A DNA stretch of 64,000 nt, taken from the NCBI RefSeq assembly GCF_000420145.1, contig NZ_ATUJ01000001.1:62001-126000 (forward strand). Direction: 5' to 3'. A program made the translations under genes and the position numbers. A model generated the notes under the pieces. That model was not told where the DNA came from. It ran no database searches and saw only the letters and a program-made list of their open reading frames with translations. Positions 46,123 through 56,972 of the stretch are shown here, one piece after another (the stretch's first letter is position 1; every line of letters starts with the position of its first letter). The stretch is from Paracoccus zeaxanthinifaciens ATCC 21588. Its GTDB lineage: Bacteria > Pseudomonadota > Alphaproteobacteria > Rhodobacterales > Rhodobacteraceae.

Positions 46123-46147
46123 TCGGCGGCGCGACCCGCGCCGCCGA
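46123..46147 (+). terminator. GC-rich hairpin downstream of ilvA
   Basis: Eleven-base perfect stem (TCGGCGGCGCG at 46123-46133, CGCGCCGCCGA at 46137-46147) with a three-base loop, 8 bases after the stop. There is no T-run. Confidence 0.5.
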
Positions 46148-46222
46148 AATCCGCGCAAGTTTAGCGGTCGTCTGTTGCGCGCTTTACGGCTTCTTTACGC
46201 CGAACGCGCTAGAGACGATGCC

Positions 46223-47521
46223 ATGAAAGCCGCGAATCCCTCATCACGCACCAAGGCGACCGCGCCAGCCCCGCTGCGACGGCAGGCATTGCTTGCGGGG
46301 CCGAACGGGGTCTGCCGCAAGGCGCTGGCCGACCTGCTGGACGCGGCGGGGGTCGATTGCACGCTGGTCGATACCGGCGCCGATGCCCTGCGATCCGTCG
46401 ATGCCCGCCAGCCCGACATCCTTCTGTCCGCGGCGGCCCTGCCCGACATGACGGGGCTGGACCTGTGCCGCGACTTCCGCTCTCGGCCGGGGCCGCATTA
46501 CGGCTATTTCCTGCTGCTGACGCCCGACCGCAGCGATGACGGGATGGCTGCGGGGCTTGCCGCCGGGGTGGACGATTTCCTGTCGCTTCCCGTCGCGCGC
46601 CCCGAACTGCTCGCGCGTCTTGCCGCCGCCGAACGCATGCGCCGGATCGAGGACGACCTGCGCGCCACCAACTCCCGTCTGCGCAGCGCGATGGCCCAGC
46701 TGTCGGAAACCCAGGCCGCGATGGAACGCGACCTGCGCGAGGCACGCAAGCTGCAGCAGGGCCTGGTGCGCGAACGGTCGGGCCGCTTCGGCCAGATCGA
46801 CATCAGCCTGCTTCTGCGTCCGGCGGGCCATATCGGCGGCGACCTCGTCGGGTTCTTTCCGATCGCGGGGGACTGGATCGGGGTCTATGCGCTGGACGTG
46901 TCGGGGCATGGCGTCACGGCCGCGCTGCTGACCGCGCAGCTGTCGGTGCACCTGTCGGGATCGTCGGACCTGAACGTCGCGCTGCGCGCCGCGCAGGGCG
47001 GGGTCGATCCGCGCGGCCCCGGCGCGCTGGCGCATTTCTTCAACGGCATGATGCTCGAGGAGATGAACACCGACAGCTACTTCACGATGATCTATGCCGA
47101 ACTGAACCACGTCACGGGGCAACTGCGCATGGTGCAGGCGGGCCACCCCCATCCCGTGCTGCAACGCGCCGACGGCCGGGTCGAGCATCTGGGCCAAGGC
47201 GGCATGCCCATCGGCGTCTTCGAACGCCCGATCTTCGACGAGATGGAGCTGCGGCTGGAACCGGGGGACCGCCTTCTGATCACCTCGGACGGGGTGACCG
47301 AGGCCGCGTCCCCGAACGGCGTGCAGCTGGGCGACGAGGGGCTGGAGGCGATCCTGCGCACCAACGCCTTCCTATCGGGTCACGGGTTCCTGGAATCGAT
47401 GGCCTGGTCGGTGTCGGAATACAGCCGCGGCGAAAGGCTGGACGACGTGTCCGCCGTCCTGATCGAGATGCGGGGCGACAGCCGCGTCACCCCCATGCCC
47501 GTCAGGCCAGCCAGGCCCTGA
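46223..47521 (+). CDS. PP2C-type (RsbU/SpoIIE) phosphatase with degenerate receiver domain
   Basis: A 432-residue signalling protein. Residues about 20-140 have a receiver fold (LPDMTGLDLCRDFRS, LLLTPDRSDDG), but the phosphoacceptor Asp is replaced by A70, the acidic pair by G26/P27, and the conserved Lys by L122. A short coiled coil follows (about 145-185). The C-terminal PP2C domain is intact: GGDLVGFFPI, YALDVSGHG and LITSDGVTEA supply the metal-binding Asp residues. It likely dephosphorylates an anti-anti-sigma factor. No RsbV, RsbW or sigma factor is nearby, so it is an orphan. Its end overlaps the convergent NUDIX gene by 20 bases. Confidence 0.85.
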   Translation: MKAANPSSRTKATAPAPLRRQALLAGPNGVCRKALADLLDAAGVDCTLVDTGADALRSVDARQPDILLSAAALPDMTGLDLCRDFRSRPGPHYGYFLLLTPDRSDDGMAAGLAAGVDDFLSLPVARPELLARLAAAERMRRIEDDLRATNSRLRSAMAQLSETQAAMERDLREARKLQQGLVRERSGRFGQIDISLLLRPAGHIGGDLVGFFPIAGDWIGVYALDVSGHGVTAALLTAQLSVHLSGSSDLNVALRAAQGGVDPRGPGALAHFFNGMMLEEMNTDSYFTMIYAELNHVTGQLRMVQAGHPHPVLQRADGRVEHLGQGGMPIGVFERPIFDEMELRLEPGDRLLITSDGVTEAASPNGVQLGDEGLEAILRTNAFLSGHGFLESMAWSVSEYSRGERLDDVSAVLIEMRGDSRVTPMPVRPARP

Positions 47522-47939
47522 GCGCGGCCAGCGAACCCGCATCCTCCAGCAGGTCCAGCGCCTCGTGGGGGGTGACCCAATGCGCGCTGTGGCCCGGTTC
47601 GGTCGGCGGTCCGATGCGCAGCGTCGGGCGCGCGGCCCAGATCTCGCAGCGCTTCTCGGCGTGGAAGCCAAGTTCGGGCATGTGGCAGAACCGGCGATAG
47701 GCACCGATCCGCTGCGCGTGCCCGATCCGCCAGCCGGTTTCCTCGAAGACCTCGCGATGCAGCGCGCGGATTGGGGATTCGCCCGGATCGATCCCCCCGC
47801 CGGGCAGCTGGAATTCATGTTCGGGCTGCCGCTGGAAGGTCAGCAGGATCCGCCCCTCGCGCCACAGGATCGCATAGGCCCCCGCCCGCCTGCGATAGCG
47901 GCGCGTGGCAAGCGGCGGCGGTCCGAAACGCGGAATCAT
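47502..47939 (-). CDS. NUDIX hydrolase
   Basis: A 145-residue protein with a canonical Nudix box, GGGIDPGESPIRALHREVF followed by EETGW (about residues 47-70), and an N-terminal RRYRRRAGAYAILWRE strand. The substrate is not identifiable; length and layout resemble MutT-like or diadenosine hydrolases. It is divergent from hslO across 150 bases and ends inside the convergent phosphatase gene. Confidence 0.85.
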   Translation of the reverse strand: MIPRFGPPPLATRRYRRRAGAYAILWREGRILLTFQRQPEHEFQLPGGGIDPGESPIRALHREVFEETGWRIGHAQRIGAYRRFCHMPELGFHAEKRCEIWAARPTLRIGPPTEPGHSAHWVTPHEALDLLEDAGSLAALRAWLA

Positions 47940-48089
47940 GGCTTGTTCCCCCTGGCGGCGATATGCGCCCCGGTGATACCGCGCATGTCCTGCGGGCGAA
48001 AGCCGGGCCCTTGGGATCGCCGCAAAATCGCCTATATTGGGCCCCGACCCGGCGCTTCGCCCCCCGGACAAGAATTTCAAGGAAGCCTG

Positions 48090-49118
48090 ATGAACAAGAT
48101 CAACCAGATAGCCTGGGACGATACGGTCCTGCCGTTTCAGCTGGACCGCTCGGACATCCGCGGCCGCGTGGCCCGGCTGGACGGCGTTCTGGACCACATC
48201 CTCACCCGCCACGACTATCCCGCGCCCGTCGCCGCGCTGGTGGCCGAGATCGCGCTGCTGACCGCGCTGATCGGCCCCACCATGAAGCTGCGCTGGAAGC
48301 TGAGCCTGCAGGTCCGCGGCACCGGCGCGATCCGCACGCTGGCGGCGGATTACTATGCCCCGGAATCCGACGGCAAGCCCGCGCGCATCCGCGCCTGGGC
48401 CAGCTTCGACGAGGATCGGCTCGACGCCTCGCAGCCCTTCGAGCAGATCGGCGACGGGTATTTCGCGATCCTGATCGACCAGGGCCAGGGCAGCACGCCC
48501 TATCAGGGGATCACGCCCCTGGCGGGCGGGTCGCTGTCAGCCTGTGCACAGACCTATTTCGCGCAGTCTGAACAGCTTCCGACGCGCTTCAGCCTGGCCT
48601 CGGGCCATTCGCACCTGCCGGGCAGCGACGCGCAGTGGCGCGCGGGCGGCGTGATGCTGCAGACCCTGCCCGCCCAGCCGCAGGTCGGCCCCGAGGGCGG
48701 CAGCGGCAAGGACGGCCTGATCGAGGCCGCCGACATCCTGCAGGGCGGCGAATCCGAGGACTGGAACCGCGCCAACATGCTGCTGGACACCGTCGAGACG
48801 CTGGAGCTGATCGGCCCCTCGGTCGGGCCGACCGACCTGCTGGTGCGCCTGTTCCACGAAGAGGCCCCGCGCGTCTACGACCCCCAGCCGGTCGAGTTCG
48901 GCTGCTCGTGCAGCTCGGACCGGGTGCGCGGCACGCTGTCGATCTATTCCGCCAAGGATATCGATCACATGACCACCGACGAGGGGATCGTGACCGCCGA
49001 TTGCCAGTTCTGCGGCGCGCATTACGAATTCGACCCCAGCAGCCTGGGGTTCGAGGCGACCGTCGATCACGAAGGCAACCCCGTGGAGGCCCAGCCGGAC
49101 CCGAAGGAGGGGCAGTGA
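48090..49118 (+). CDS. hslO: Redox-regulated chaperone Hsp33
   Basis: A 342-residue holdase activated by oxidation. The C-terminal zinc center is complete: FGCSCSSDRV and DCQFCGAHYEF supply four cysteines in the CxC...CxxC pattern. An insertion-free N-terminal domain begins DDTVLPFQLDRSDIRGR. It is the first gene of a tightly coupled chain running to the RNA methyltransferase at 53920, and an oxidative stress link with the other members is not obvious. Confidence 0.93.
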   Translation: MNKINQIAWDDTVLPFQLDRSDIRGRVARLDGVLDHILTRHDYPAPVAALVAEIALLTALIGPTMKLRWKLSLQVRGTGAIRTLAADYYAPESDGKPARIRAWASFDEDRLDASQPFEQIGDGYFAILIDQGQGSTPYQGITPLAGGSLSACAQTYFAQSEQLPTRFSLASGHSHLPGSDAQWRAGGVMLQTLPAQPQVGPEGGSGKDGLIEAADILQGGESEDWNRANMLLDTVETLELIGPSVGPTDLLVRLFHEEAPRVYDPQPVEFGCSCSSDRVRGTLSIYSAKDIDHMTTDEGIVTADCQFCGAHYEFDPSSLGFEATVDHEGNPVEAQPDPKEGQ

Positions 49119-49708
49119 TTCCCGACTGGTCCGGCGATACCCTGCGCCGGGCCCTTGCCGCGTCGGGCGCGGCCAGTTCGGATTACGACCTGAACCCCGA
49201 CGCGACCCCGCCCGATGCGCCCCTGCGCCGGGCGGGGGTCCTGGCCGCCTTTCACGCAGATGACGGGCGGCTGGTGCTGACCAAGCGCGCATCGGGCCTG
49301 CGCCATCATCCGGGCCAGATCGCCCTGCCCGGCGGCAAGGTCGATCCATCCGATGCCGACGAGACCGCCGCCGCCCTGCGCGAGGCCCGGGAGGAAGTCG
49401 GCCTCGACCCTGCATCCGTCACCATCCTCGGCACGCTTCCCATGCACCGCACGGTGACGGGCTTCGCCGTCACGCCCATCGTCGGGCTGATCACCGGCCC
49501 CTTCGATCCGCGCCCCGAACCCGGAGAGGTGCAGGAAGTCTTCACCCTGCCCTTCGCCCATGTCGCCGATCCCGACCGCTATGTCATTCATCGCAGGCGC
49601 TGGCGCGGCGGGTGGCGGGCCTATCAGGCAGCGCCCTTCGGGCCGTATTACCTGTGGGGCGCGACCGCGCGCATCCTGTTCGGCCTGTCCGAAAGGCTGG
49701 CGCGATGA
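49115..49708 (+). CDS. NudL-type NUDIX hydrolase (CoA pyrophosphatase)
   Basis: A 197-residue NUDIX protein. The coenzyme A hydrolase motif LTKRASGLRHHPGQIALPGG (about residues 53-72) precedes the Nudix box with ALREAREEVGL. This points to cleavage of CoA or related thioesters. The start is a GTG that shares its bases with the hslO stop (GTGA) and follows AAGGAGGGGCA, one of the strongest ribosome sites in the window. Confidence 0.88.
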   Translation: MIPDWSGDTLRRALAASGAASSDYDLNPDATPPDAPLRRAGVLAAFHADDGRLVLTKRASGLRHHPGQIALPGGKVDPSDADETAAALREAREEVGLDPASVTILGTLPMHRTVTGFAVTPIVGLITGPFDPRPEPGEVQEVFTLPFAHVADPDRYVIHRRRWRGGWRAYQAAPFGPYYLWGATARILFGLSERLAR

Positions 49709-50858
49709 CCCGGATGCCCGCCCGCATCATGGACGATCCCGACCTGCGCCGCGTGCTGGGCGTGCTGACCCGTGACGGCGCGCGCGCCTGGCTGGTCGGC
49801 GGCGCGGTGCGCAACGCGCTGCTGGATCAGCCGGTGGACGATATCGACATCGCGACCGACGCGCTGCCGCAGCGGGTCATGGCGATGGCAGCGGATGCGG
49901 GCCTGCGCGCGGTTCCGACCGGCATCGACCACGGCACCGTCACGCTGGTCGCGGGCGGCAAGGGATACGAGATCACGACCCTGCGCCGCGACGTGGAAAC
50001 CGATGGCCGCCACGCGGTCGTCAGCTTCTCGGACGACCTGGCCGAGGATGCGGCGCGGCGCGACTTCACGATGAACGCGCTGTATGCGGGCCCCGACGGC
50101 GCGGTGCTGGATCCGATGGGCGGGCTGCCCGACCTTGCGGCGCGGCGGCTGCGCTTCGTGGGCGATCCCGAACGCCGCATCGCCGAGGATTACCTGCGCA
50201 TCCTGCGCTTCTTCCGCTTCCTGGCCTGGTATGGCGACGATGCGGACCCGCAGGCCGTCGATGCCTGCGCCGCGCTGGCGGGCGGGCTGGACCGCATCGC
50301 CCGCGAACGCATCGGCGCCGAGATGCGCAAGCTGCTGGCCGCACCGGATCCGCGCGCCTCGGTCGCGCTGATGGCGCGGACGGGGGTGCTGGCGCATCTG
50401 CTGCCGGACGCCGATGCCGATGCGCTGGCCGACCTGGTCGCGACCGAGATCGCGCTGGAGGAACCGCCCCGCTGGCCGCGCCGGCTGGCCGCGCTTGGCA
50501 CCGATGCCGCCGATGCCCTGCGCCTGTCCAAGGCCGAGGCCCGCCACCAGCAGGCCCTGCGCGCCGCCGCCGACTGGTCCCTGGACGAGGCCGGTTACCG
50601 CATGGACCCCGATGCCGCGCGCGACCATGCCGTGCTGACCGCCGCGCGCGGCATGCCCCTGCCCCCAGAATGGCGTGCGCAGCTGGAACGGGCGCGATCC
50701 GCGCGCCTGCCGATCGCCGCGGCGGATCTTGCCCCCCTGCGCGGCCCCGCCATCGGGCGCGGCCTTCGCGCCGCCGAGGCCGCCTGGATCGCCTCGGGCT
50801 TCGTGCTGCCCGCACCCGCCCTGATCGACACCGCCATCGCCGCCGCCGAGGAGACCGC

Positions 50859-50862
<4 letters not shown>
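49705..50862 (+). CDS. CCA-adding/polyA polymerase family nucleotidyltransferase
   Basis: A 385-residue tRNA nucleotidyltransferase-family protein. The catalytic loop is LVGGAVRNALLDQPVDDIDI (about residues 30-49, with the metal Asp pair), followed by RRDFTMNALY and the RNA-binding helix DYLRILRFFRFLAWYG. It could be a CCA-adding enzyme or an A-adding partner. The ATG overlaps the NUDIX stop by 4 bases. Confidence 0.88.
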
Positions 50863-52699
<1,837 letters not shown>

Positions 52700-52703
<4 letters not shown>

Positions 52704-53920
52704 ACTGGACCATCGAACGGCTGGGCCGTCGCGGCGACGGCGTGGCCCTGCGTGGCGACGAACGCGCGCTGGCACCCCTGACCCTGCCGGGCGAAGAAAT
52801 CGCGGGCGAGGTCGCGGACGGCCGGATCGCGCAACCGAAGATCGTCACGCCCTCGCCCGACCGGGTCCGCCCGATCTGCACGCATTACCGCGCCTGCGGG
52901 GGCTGCTCGCTGATGCACGCCTCCGAGGGATTCACCGCGGAATGGAAGGCGCAGGTGGTCGCCGCCGCCCTTGCCGCCCACGGGATCGAGGCGCGGGTGG
53001 ACGGGGTCGACACCTCTCCGCTGCAATCGCGCAGGCGCGCGGTCCTGTCGGGCAAGCGCACGAAGAAGGGCGCGCTGCTGGGCTTCCACGCCCGTGCATC
53101 CGACGTGATCGTGGACCTGGCCGAATGCCACATCCTGCACCCTGCGATCATGGCCGCCCTGCCGCTGCTGAGGCGGGTGGTCGTGACGGGGGCGTCCCGG
53201 CAGGCCGAACTGACGCTGACGGTCATCCACACCCCCGAGGGGTTGGACGTGACCGTCACCGGCGGCAAGCCGATGGAGCCTGCGCTGTTCGCGGCACTGG
53301 CGGCCTTGGCCGAAGAGGGCGATCTTGCGCGCCTGACATGGGACGGCGAATCAATCACCCGTCGCGCCCCCGCCCTGCCGATGGGTCGCGCCCGCATGGT
53401 TCCGCCGCCCGCCGCCTTCCTGCAGGCCACCGCCGAGGGCGAGGCCGCGCTGTTGTCCGAGGTGCGCCGCATCACGCAGGGCGCATCGCGGATCGCGGAT
53501 CTCTTTTCCGGCTGCGGGACCTTCACCCTGCCCCTTGCGGAAACCGCCGAGATGCACGCGGTCGAGGGGCTGGACGCGCCACTGCGCGCGCTTGATTCGG
53601 CCTGGCGCGCGGCCAGCGGCCTGCGCCGCGTCACGACCGAGCTGCGCGACCTGGCCCGCCGCCCGCTTCTGCCCGACGAGCTGACGGAATTTGACGCGAT
53701 CGTGATCGATCCGCCACGGGCCGGTGCCGCGGCACAGGTGGCCCAGATCGCCCATGCGCGCGTGCCCCGACTGGCCTTCGTCGCCTGTGATCCGGTGAAT
53801 TTCTCCAAGGATGCGCGCATCTTGGTCGATGCGGGATACCGGATCGAATCGCTGCGCGTGATCGACCAGTTCCGCTTTTCGCCACATGTCGAAATTGTCG
53901 CGCATTTAACGCTGGCTTAA
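52700..53920 (+). CDS. RlmD/RumA-like 23S rRNA (uracil-5-)-methyltransferase
   Basis: A 406-residue RNA m5U methyltransferase. Four cysteines for an iron-sulfur cluster are visible (CTHYRACGGCSLMH and the LAECHILHP segment). The SAM-binding motif is ADLFSGCGTFTLPLAE and the catalytic cysteine is in FVACDPVNFSKD. The N-terminal TRAM-like domain is short. It is the last gene of the hslO-led chain. Whether it methylates rRNA position 1939 or tRNA is not decided by sequence. Confidence 0.88.
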
Positions 53921-53996
53921 GGCGCGGCTAGGCACGATACGGCAGCTTGTGGTATCCAGATATCTCAACAAACAAGAACACGTCTCAGAGGCAGTG

Positions 53997-54518
53997 ATGG
54001 GCAGAACGACTCGTCGGAGTTTCACCTTGTCGGCGCTTGCGCTGCTGGCCGCTTGCGGCAAGCCGCAGGAGCCCAGCAAGTTCCAGCGCTATTCCGGGCC
54101 GCCGGTGACGCAGATCAACGTGAACAAGGGTGCGCGCAAGCTGTACCTTGTCAGCGGCAATACCGTCGTCAAATCCTACGATGTCAGCCTGGGCTTCGCG
54201 CCCATGGGCCACAAGCAGTTCGAAGGCGACGGCAAGACCCCTGAGGGCGTGTACTATATCGACCGGTTCAACCCGCGCAGCGCGTTCCACCTGTCGGTCG
54301 GCGTGTCCTATCCCAACCCGAACGACCGCGCCTTTGCCGAATCCCAGGGCCGCAGCCCCGGTGGCGACATCTTCATCCATGGCCGCGGCCCCGAGGGGAA
54401 CAACCTGTTCCCGCGCCGCCGCGACTGGACGGCCGGCTGCATCGCCGTCACCGACGAGGAGATCGAGGAGATCTATGCGATGGTCCCGCCGGGCATCCCC
54501 ATCGTGATCACCGCCTGA
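53997..54518 (+). CDS. L,D-transpeptidase (YkuD domain), probable lipoprotein
   Basis: A 173-residue envelope enzyme. The N-terminus has a TTRRSFTL twin-arginine-like stretch and a lipobox (LAAC, Cys20), suggesting a lipoprotein. The YkuD domain carries the catalytic motifs IFIHGRGPEG and DWTAGCIAVTDEEI, with the active-site Cys. It should form 3-3 crosslinks in peptidoglycan or attach proteins to it. Its start at 53997 was chosen for the signal; there is no clear ribosome site. A second YkuD protein is encoded 0.75 kb downstream. Confidence 0.88.
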   Translation: MGRTTRRSFTLSALALLAACGKPQEPSKFQRYSGPPVTQINVNKGARKLYLVSGNTVVKSYDVSLGFAPMGHKQFEGDGKTPEGVYYIDRFNPRSAFHLSVGVSYPNPNDRAFAESQGRSPGGDIFIHGRGPEGNNLFPRRRDWTAGCIAVTDEEIEEIYAMVPPGIPIVITA

Positions 54519-54525
54519 CCCCGAC

Positions 54526-54550
54526 GGCCCCGCCACTCGCGGGGCCTTTT
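54526..54550. terminator. Bidirectional terminator between the L,D-transpeptidase and CAP genes
   Basis: GGCCCCGC (54526-54533) pairs with GCGGGGCC (54539-54546), loop CACTC, followed by TTTT. It lies 8 bases past one stop and 12 bases before the other stop in a convergent pair. Confidence 0.8.
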
Positions 54551-54561
54551 CACATCCGGGC

Positions 54562-55071
54562 TCAGCTGCCGGTCAGCAGAACCCACCACAGCTTGCCCGA
54601 CGGCTCCTTGTACCAGTCGAAGCCAAGCTGCGTCGCGCCCGGGTCCATGATGACATCGCGGGTGTCGCGCGTGCTCATCCAGGCCGACAGGGTCTCGATC
54701 TCGTTCTCATAGGTCTCCGAGATGTTCTCGCCCACCAGCGATCCCTGGAACCCCGCCCTGCGCGCACGGTCCAGCGGCGACGACCCGTCCGAGCCCCAGT
54801 GCCATGCCCGGTTCTGGGCCGACATGTCGCGGGCATGGGCCAGCGCCGCAGCCTTCAGCTGGTCGTTCGGCGTCAGGGGCGGCTGGCCGATATTGCCGCG
54901 CAGCGTGTTGATCTGCTGCAACACCCGGTCACCGATCGCGGCCCTGTCATCGACCGGTGCGACGGGTGCCGCAACGGGCTGCGGCGCCTGCGGAAGCTGC
55001 TGCTGCAGGTGATACGGCGTGCAGCCCGATGCCAGCAGCATGCCTGCGACGGCGATCGCCTTGAATTGCAT
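54562..55071 (-). CDS. CAP (SCP/PR1-like) domain lipoprotein
   Basis: A 169-residue lipoprotein (lipobox ASGC, Cys17) with a Pro/Gln-rich spacer and a CAP domain: NTLRGNIGQPPLTPNDQL, ALAHARDMSAQN, GENISETYENE and GFDWYKEPSGKLWWVLLTG. CAP proteins are exported and loosely tied to envelope integrity in bacteria. Lying between two L,D-transpeptidases suggests a cell-wall connection, by position only. Confidence 0.85.
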   Translation of the reverse strand: MQFKAIAVAGMLLASGCTPYHLQQQLPQAPQPVAAPVAPVDDRAAIGDRVLQQINTLRGNIGQPPLTPNDQLKAAALAHARDMSAQNRAWHWGSDGSSPLDRARRAGFQGSLVGENISETYENEIETLSAWMSTRDTRDVIMDPGATQLGFDWYKEPSGKLWWVLLTGS

Positions 55072-55266
55072 GGTTTTCCTCGCGTCCCTCGAAGATTGTC
55101 GTCCCGAGCATTATCCAAACCCGGCCCGCGCATCAAACGCAACTTCACGTGACCGCGAGCGTGACGCCCCCGCGACCTTCGGGGTTTGTGGCGAATCGAG
55201 CGGCGGGCTATTCTGCGGGCAGACAACCCGCCCGTGAAGCGGGAACCAAGCAACGGATCAGAGCAG

Positions 55267-55905
55267 ATGAGCAGATCGTCCTTCGACCGCCGGGCCTTTC
55301 TCGGTTCGGCCGCCGCATTCGGCGCCGCGGCGCTTGCCGTTCCGGCGCGCGCGCAGCAATACGACCCCTATACCGGCCAGCCCCTGCCCGCGGCCGAGGC
55401 CGTTCCGGCGACGCCCGCCGCACCGGTGAACAGCGGCCCGCAGCACAACATCTCCAGCTTCCGCATGCAGGACTGGCGCCCCCATTTCGAGACGCTGGCC
55501 AATGGCGCGATCCTGTGCGACCTGACCTCGCGCGCGGTGCATTACTGGTCCGAGGACGGGAACACCTATCGCGTCTATCCCAGCTCGATCCCGGTCAGCG
55601 CGGAACTGACCCGCACCGGCCGGACCGAGATCATCAAGAAGGTCGACGGTCCCAGCTGGGCACCGACGCCGGACATGAAGAAGCGCAACCCCGAATGGCC
55701 GGATTTCGTGCCGCCTGGGCCGGACAACCCCCTGGGGACGCATGCGCTGTGGCTGTCCTGGCAGTATTACCGCATCCACGGCACGCATGACACGCGCAAG
55801 ATCGGGCGCAAATCCTCGAACGGGTGCATCGGTCTCTATAACGAACACATCGCCGAGCTGTTCGGCTTCGCCAAGCTTGGCACCCAGGTCCTGGTCATGG
55901 CCTGA
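55267..55905 (+). CDS. L,D-transpeptidase (YkuD domain), Tat-exported
   Basis: A 212-residue exported enzyme. The signal peptide has a twin-arginine motif (DRRAFLGS) and an AxA cleavage site (ARAQQ, near residue 29), so it should be released in the periplasm or outer-membrane space. The catalytic motifs are RIHGTHD and SSNGCIGLYNE with the active-site Cys. It has no lipobox, unlike the paralogue at 53997. A short spacer rich in Ala and Pro follows the signal. Confidence 0.88.
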   Translation: MSRSSFDRRAFLGSAAAFGAAALAVPARAQQYDPYTGQPLPAAEAVPATPAAPVNSGPQHNISSFRMQDWRPHFETLANGAILCDLTSRAVHYWSEDGNTYRVYPSSIPVSAELTRTGRTEIIKKVDGPSWAPTPDMKKRNPEWPDFVPPGPDNPLGTHALWLSWQYYRIHGTHDTRKIGRKSSNGCIGLYNEHIAELFGFAKLGTQVLVMA

Positions 55906-55913
55906 ATCCGGAG

Positions 55914-55937
55914 GGGGGCGGCAGCGATGCCGCCCCC
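55914..55937. terminator. GCGA-tetraloop hairpin between convergent L,D-transpeptidase and hemH
   Basis: Ten-base perfect stem (GGGGGCGGCA at 55914-55923, TGCCGCCCCC at 55928-55937) with a GNRA-type loop, GCGA. It lies 8 bases after one stop and 6 before the other. There is no extended T-run, so it may serve as a weak bidirectional terminator. Confidence 0.6.
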
Positions 55938-55943
55938 TTCGCG

Positions 55944-56972
55944 TCACACCCAGCCGTGGATGTTCTCGCGCACGATCTCCAGCATCATGCGGACATGCGC
56001 CTCGTCGTCGTTCAGGCAGGGGATATAGGTGAAGCCGTGGCCGCCGGCCTCTTCGTAGGCTTCGAAGATCTCGCCGTTGATCTCCTCCAGCGTCTCGATG
56101 CAGTCCGACGAGAAGGCGGGCGAGATGACGGCGATGTCGCTGTGGCCCTGCCTTGCCAGTTCGGCCACATGCTCGACCGTATAGGGGCGCAGCCATTCCT
56201 CCTTGCCGAAGACCGACTGGAAGGTCGTGTCGATCACGCCCTCGGGCCAGCCCAGCGCCTCGCGCAGCAGGCGAGAGGTCTTCTGGCACTGGCAGTGATA
56301 CGGGTCGCCCTGCATCAGGTAACGCTTGGGCATGCCGTGATAGGACGCGACCAGCTTGGACGGGATGCGGTCGCCCAGCGTGCGCCGCACGCTGTCGGCC
56401 AGCGCCGCGATATAGTCGGGGCGGTCCACATAGGGCTCGCAGGTGCGGATGGCGGGCTGCCAGGTCTGCTCCATCGCGGCGCGGAACAGCTGGTCGTTCG
56501 CCGTGGCCGAGGTCGGCCCCGCATATTGCGGATAGAGCGGCAGGAACACGATCCGCCGGCACCCCGCCTTCACCATCCGGTCCAGCACGTCATGCGTCGA
56601 GGGGTTCCCGTAGCGCATGCAGTAATCGACCATCACCCGGTCGCCCCATTCCGCCTCGGCCATCTGGGCCAGCATGCGGGTCTGGGACTTGGTGATCGTG
56701 GCCAGCGGGCTCTCGTTCGCTTCCTCGTTCCAGATCGACTTGTAGTTCTTGCCGGAACTGAAGGGCCGGAAGGTCAGGATGATCCCCTGCAGCAGCGGCT
56801 GCCATTTCCAGCGCGGCAGGTCGATCACCCGGCGGTCGGACAGGAACTCGTTCAGGTATCGCCGCATCGACCAGTAGTCGTAATTGTCCGGCGTCCCCAG
56901 GTTCGCGATGAGGATGCCGGTCTTGCCGGGCTTGATGCCGGGGTGGTCCGCGGGCGCGTGGGTCGGTTTCAT
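55944..56972 (-). CDS. hemH: Ferrochelatase
   Basis: A 342-residue enzyme that inserts ferrous iron into protoporphyrin IX, the last step of heme synthesis. Typical segments are LIANLGTPDN, FLPLYPQYAGPTSATAND, VASYHGMPKRYL with the metal-handling His, and SPAFSSDCIETLEEI. The start at 56972 overlaps the stop of the methyltransferase gene by 4 bases (ATGA), and longer frames would add unrelated residues. Confidence 0.95.
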   Translation of the reverse strand: MKPTHAPADHPGIKPGKTGILIANLGTPDNYDYWSMRRYLNEFLSDRRVIDLPRWKWQPLLQGIILTFRPFSSGKNYKSIWNEEANESPLATITKSQTRMLAQMAEAEWGDRVMVDYCMRYGNPSTHDVLDRMVKAGCRRIVFLPLYPQYAGPTSATANDQLFRAAMEQTWQPAIRTCEPYVDRPDYIAALADSVRRTLGDRIPSKLVASYHGMPKRYLMQGDPYHCQCQKTSRLLREALGWPEGVIDTTFQSVFGKEEWLRPYTVEHVAELARQGHSDIAVISPAFSSDCIETLEEINGEIFEAYEEAGGHGFTYIPCLNDDEAHVRMMLEIVRENIHGWV

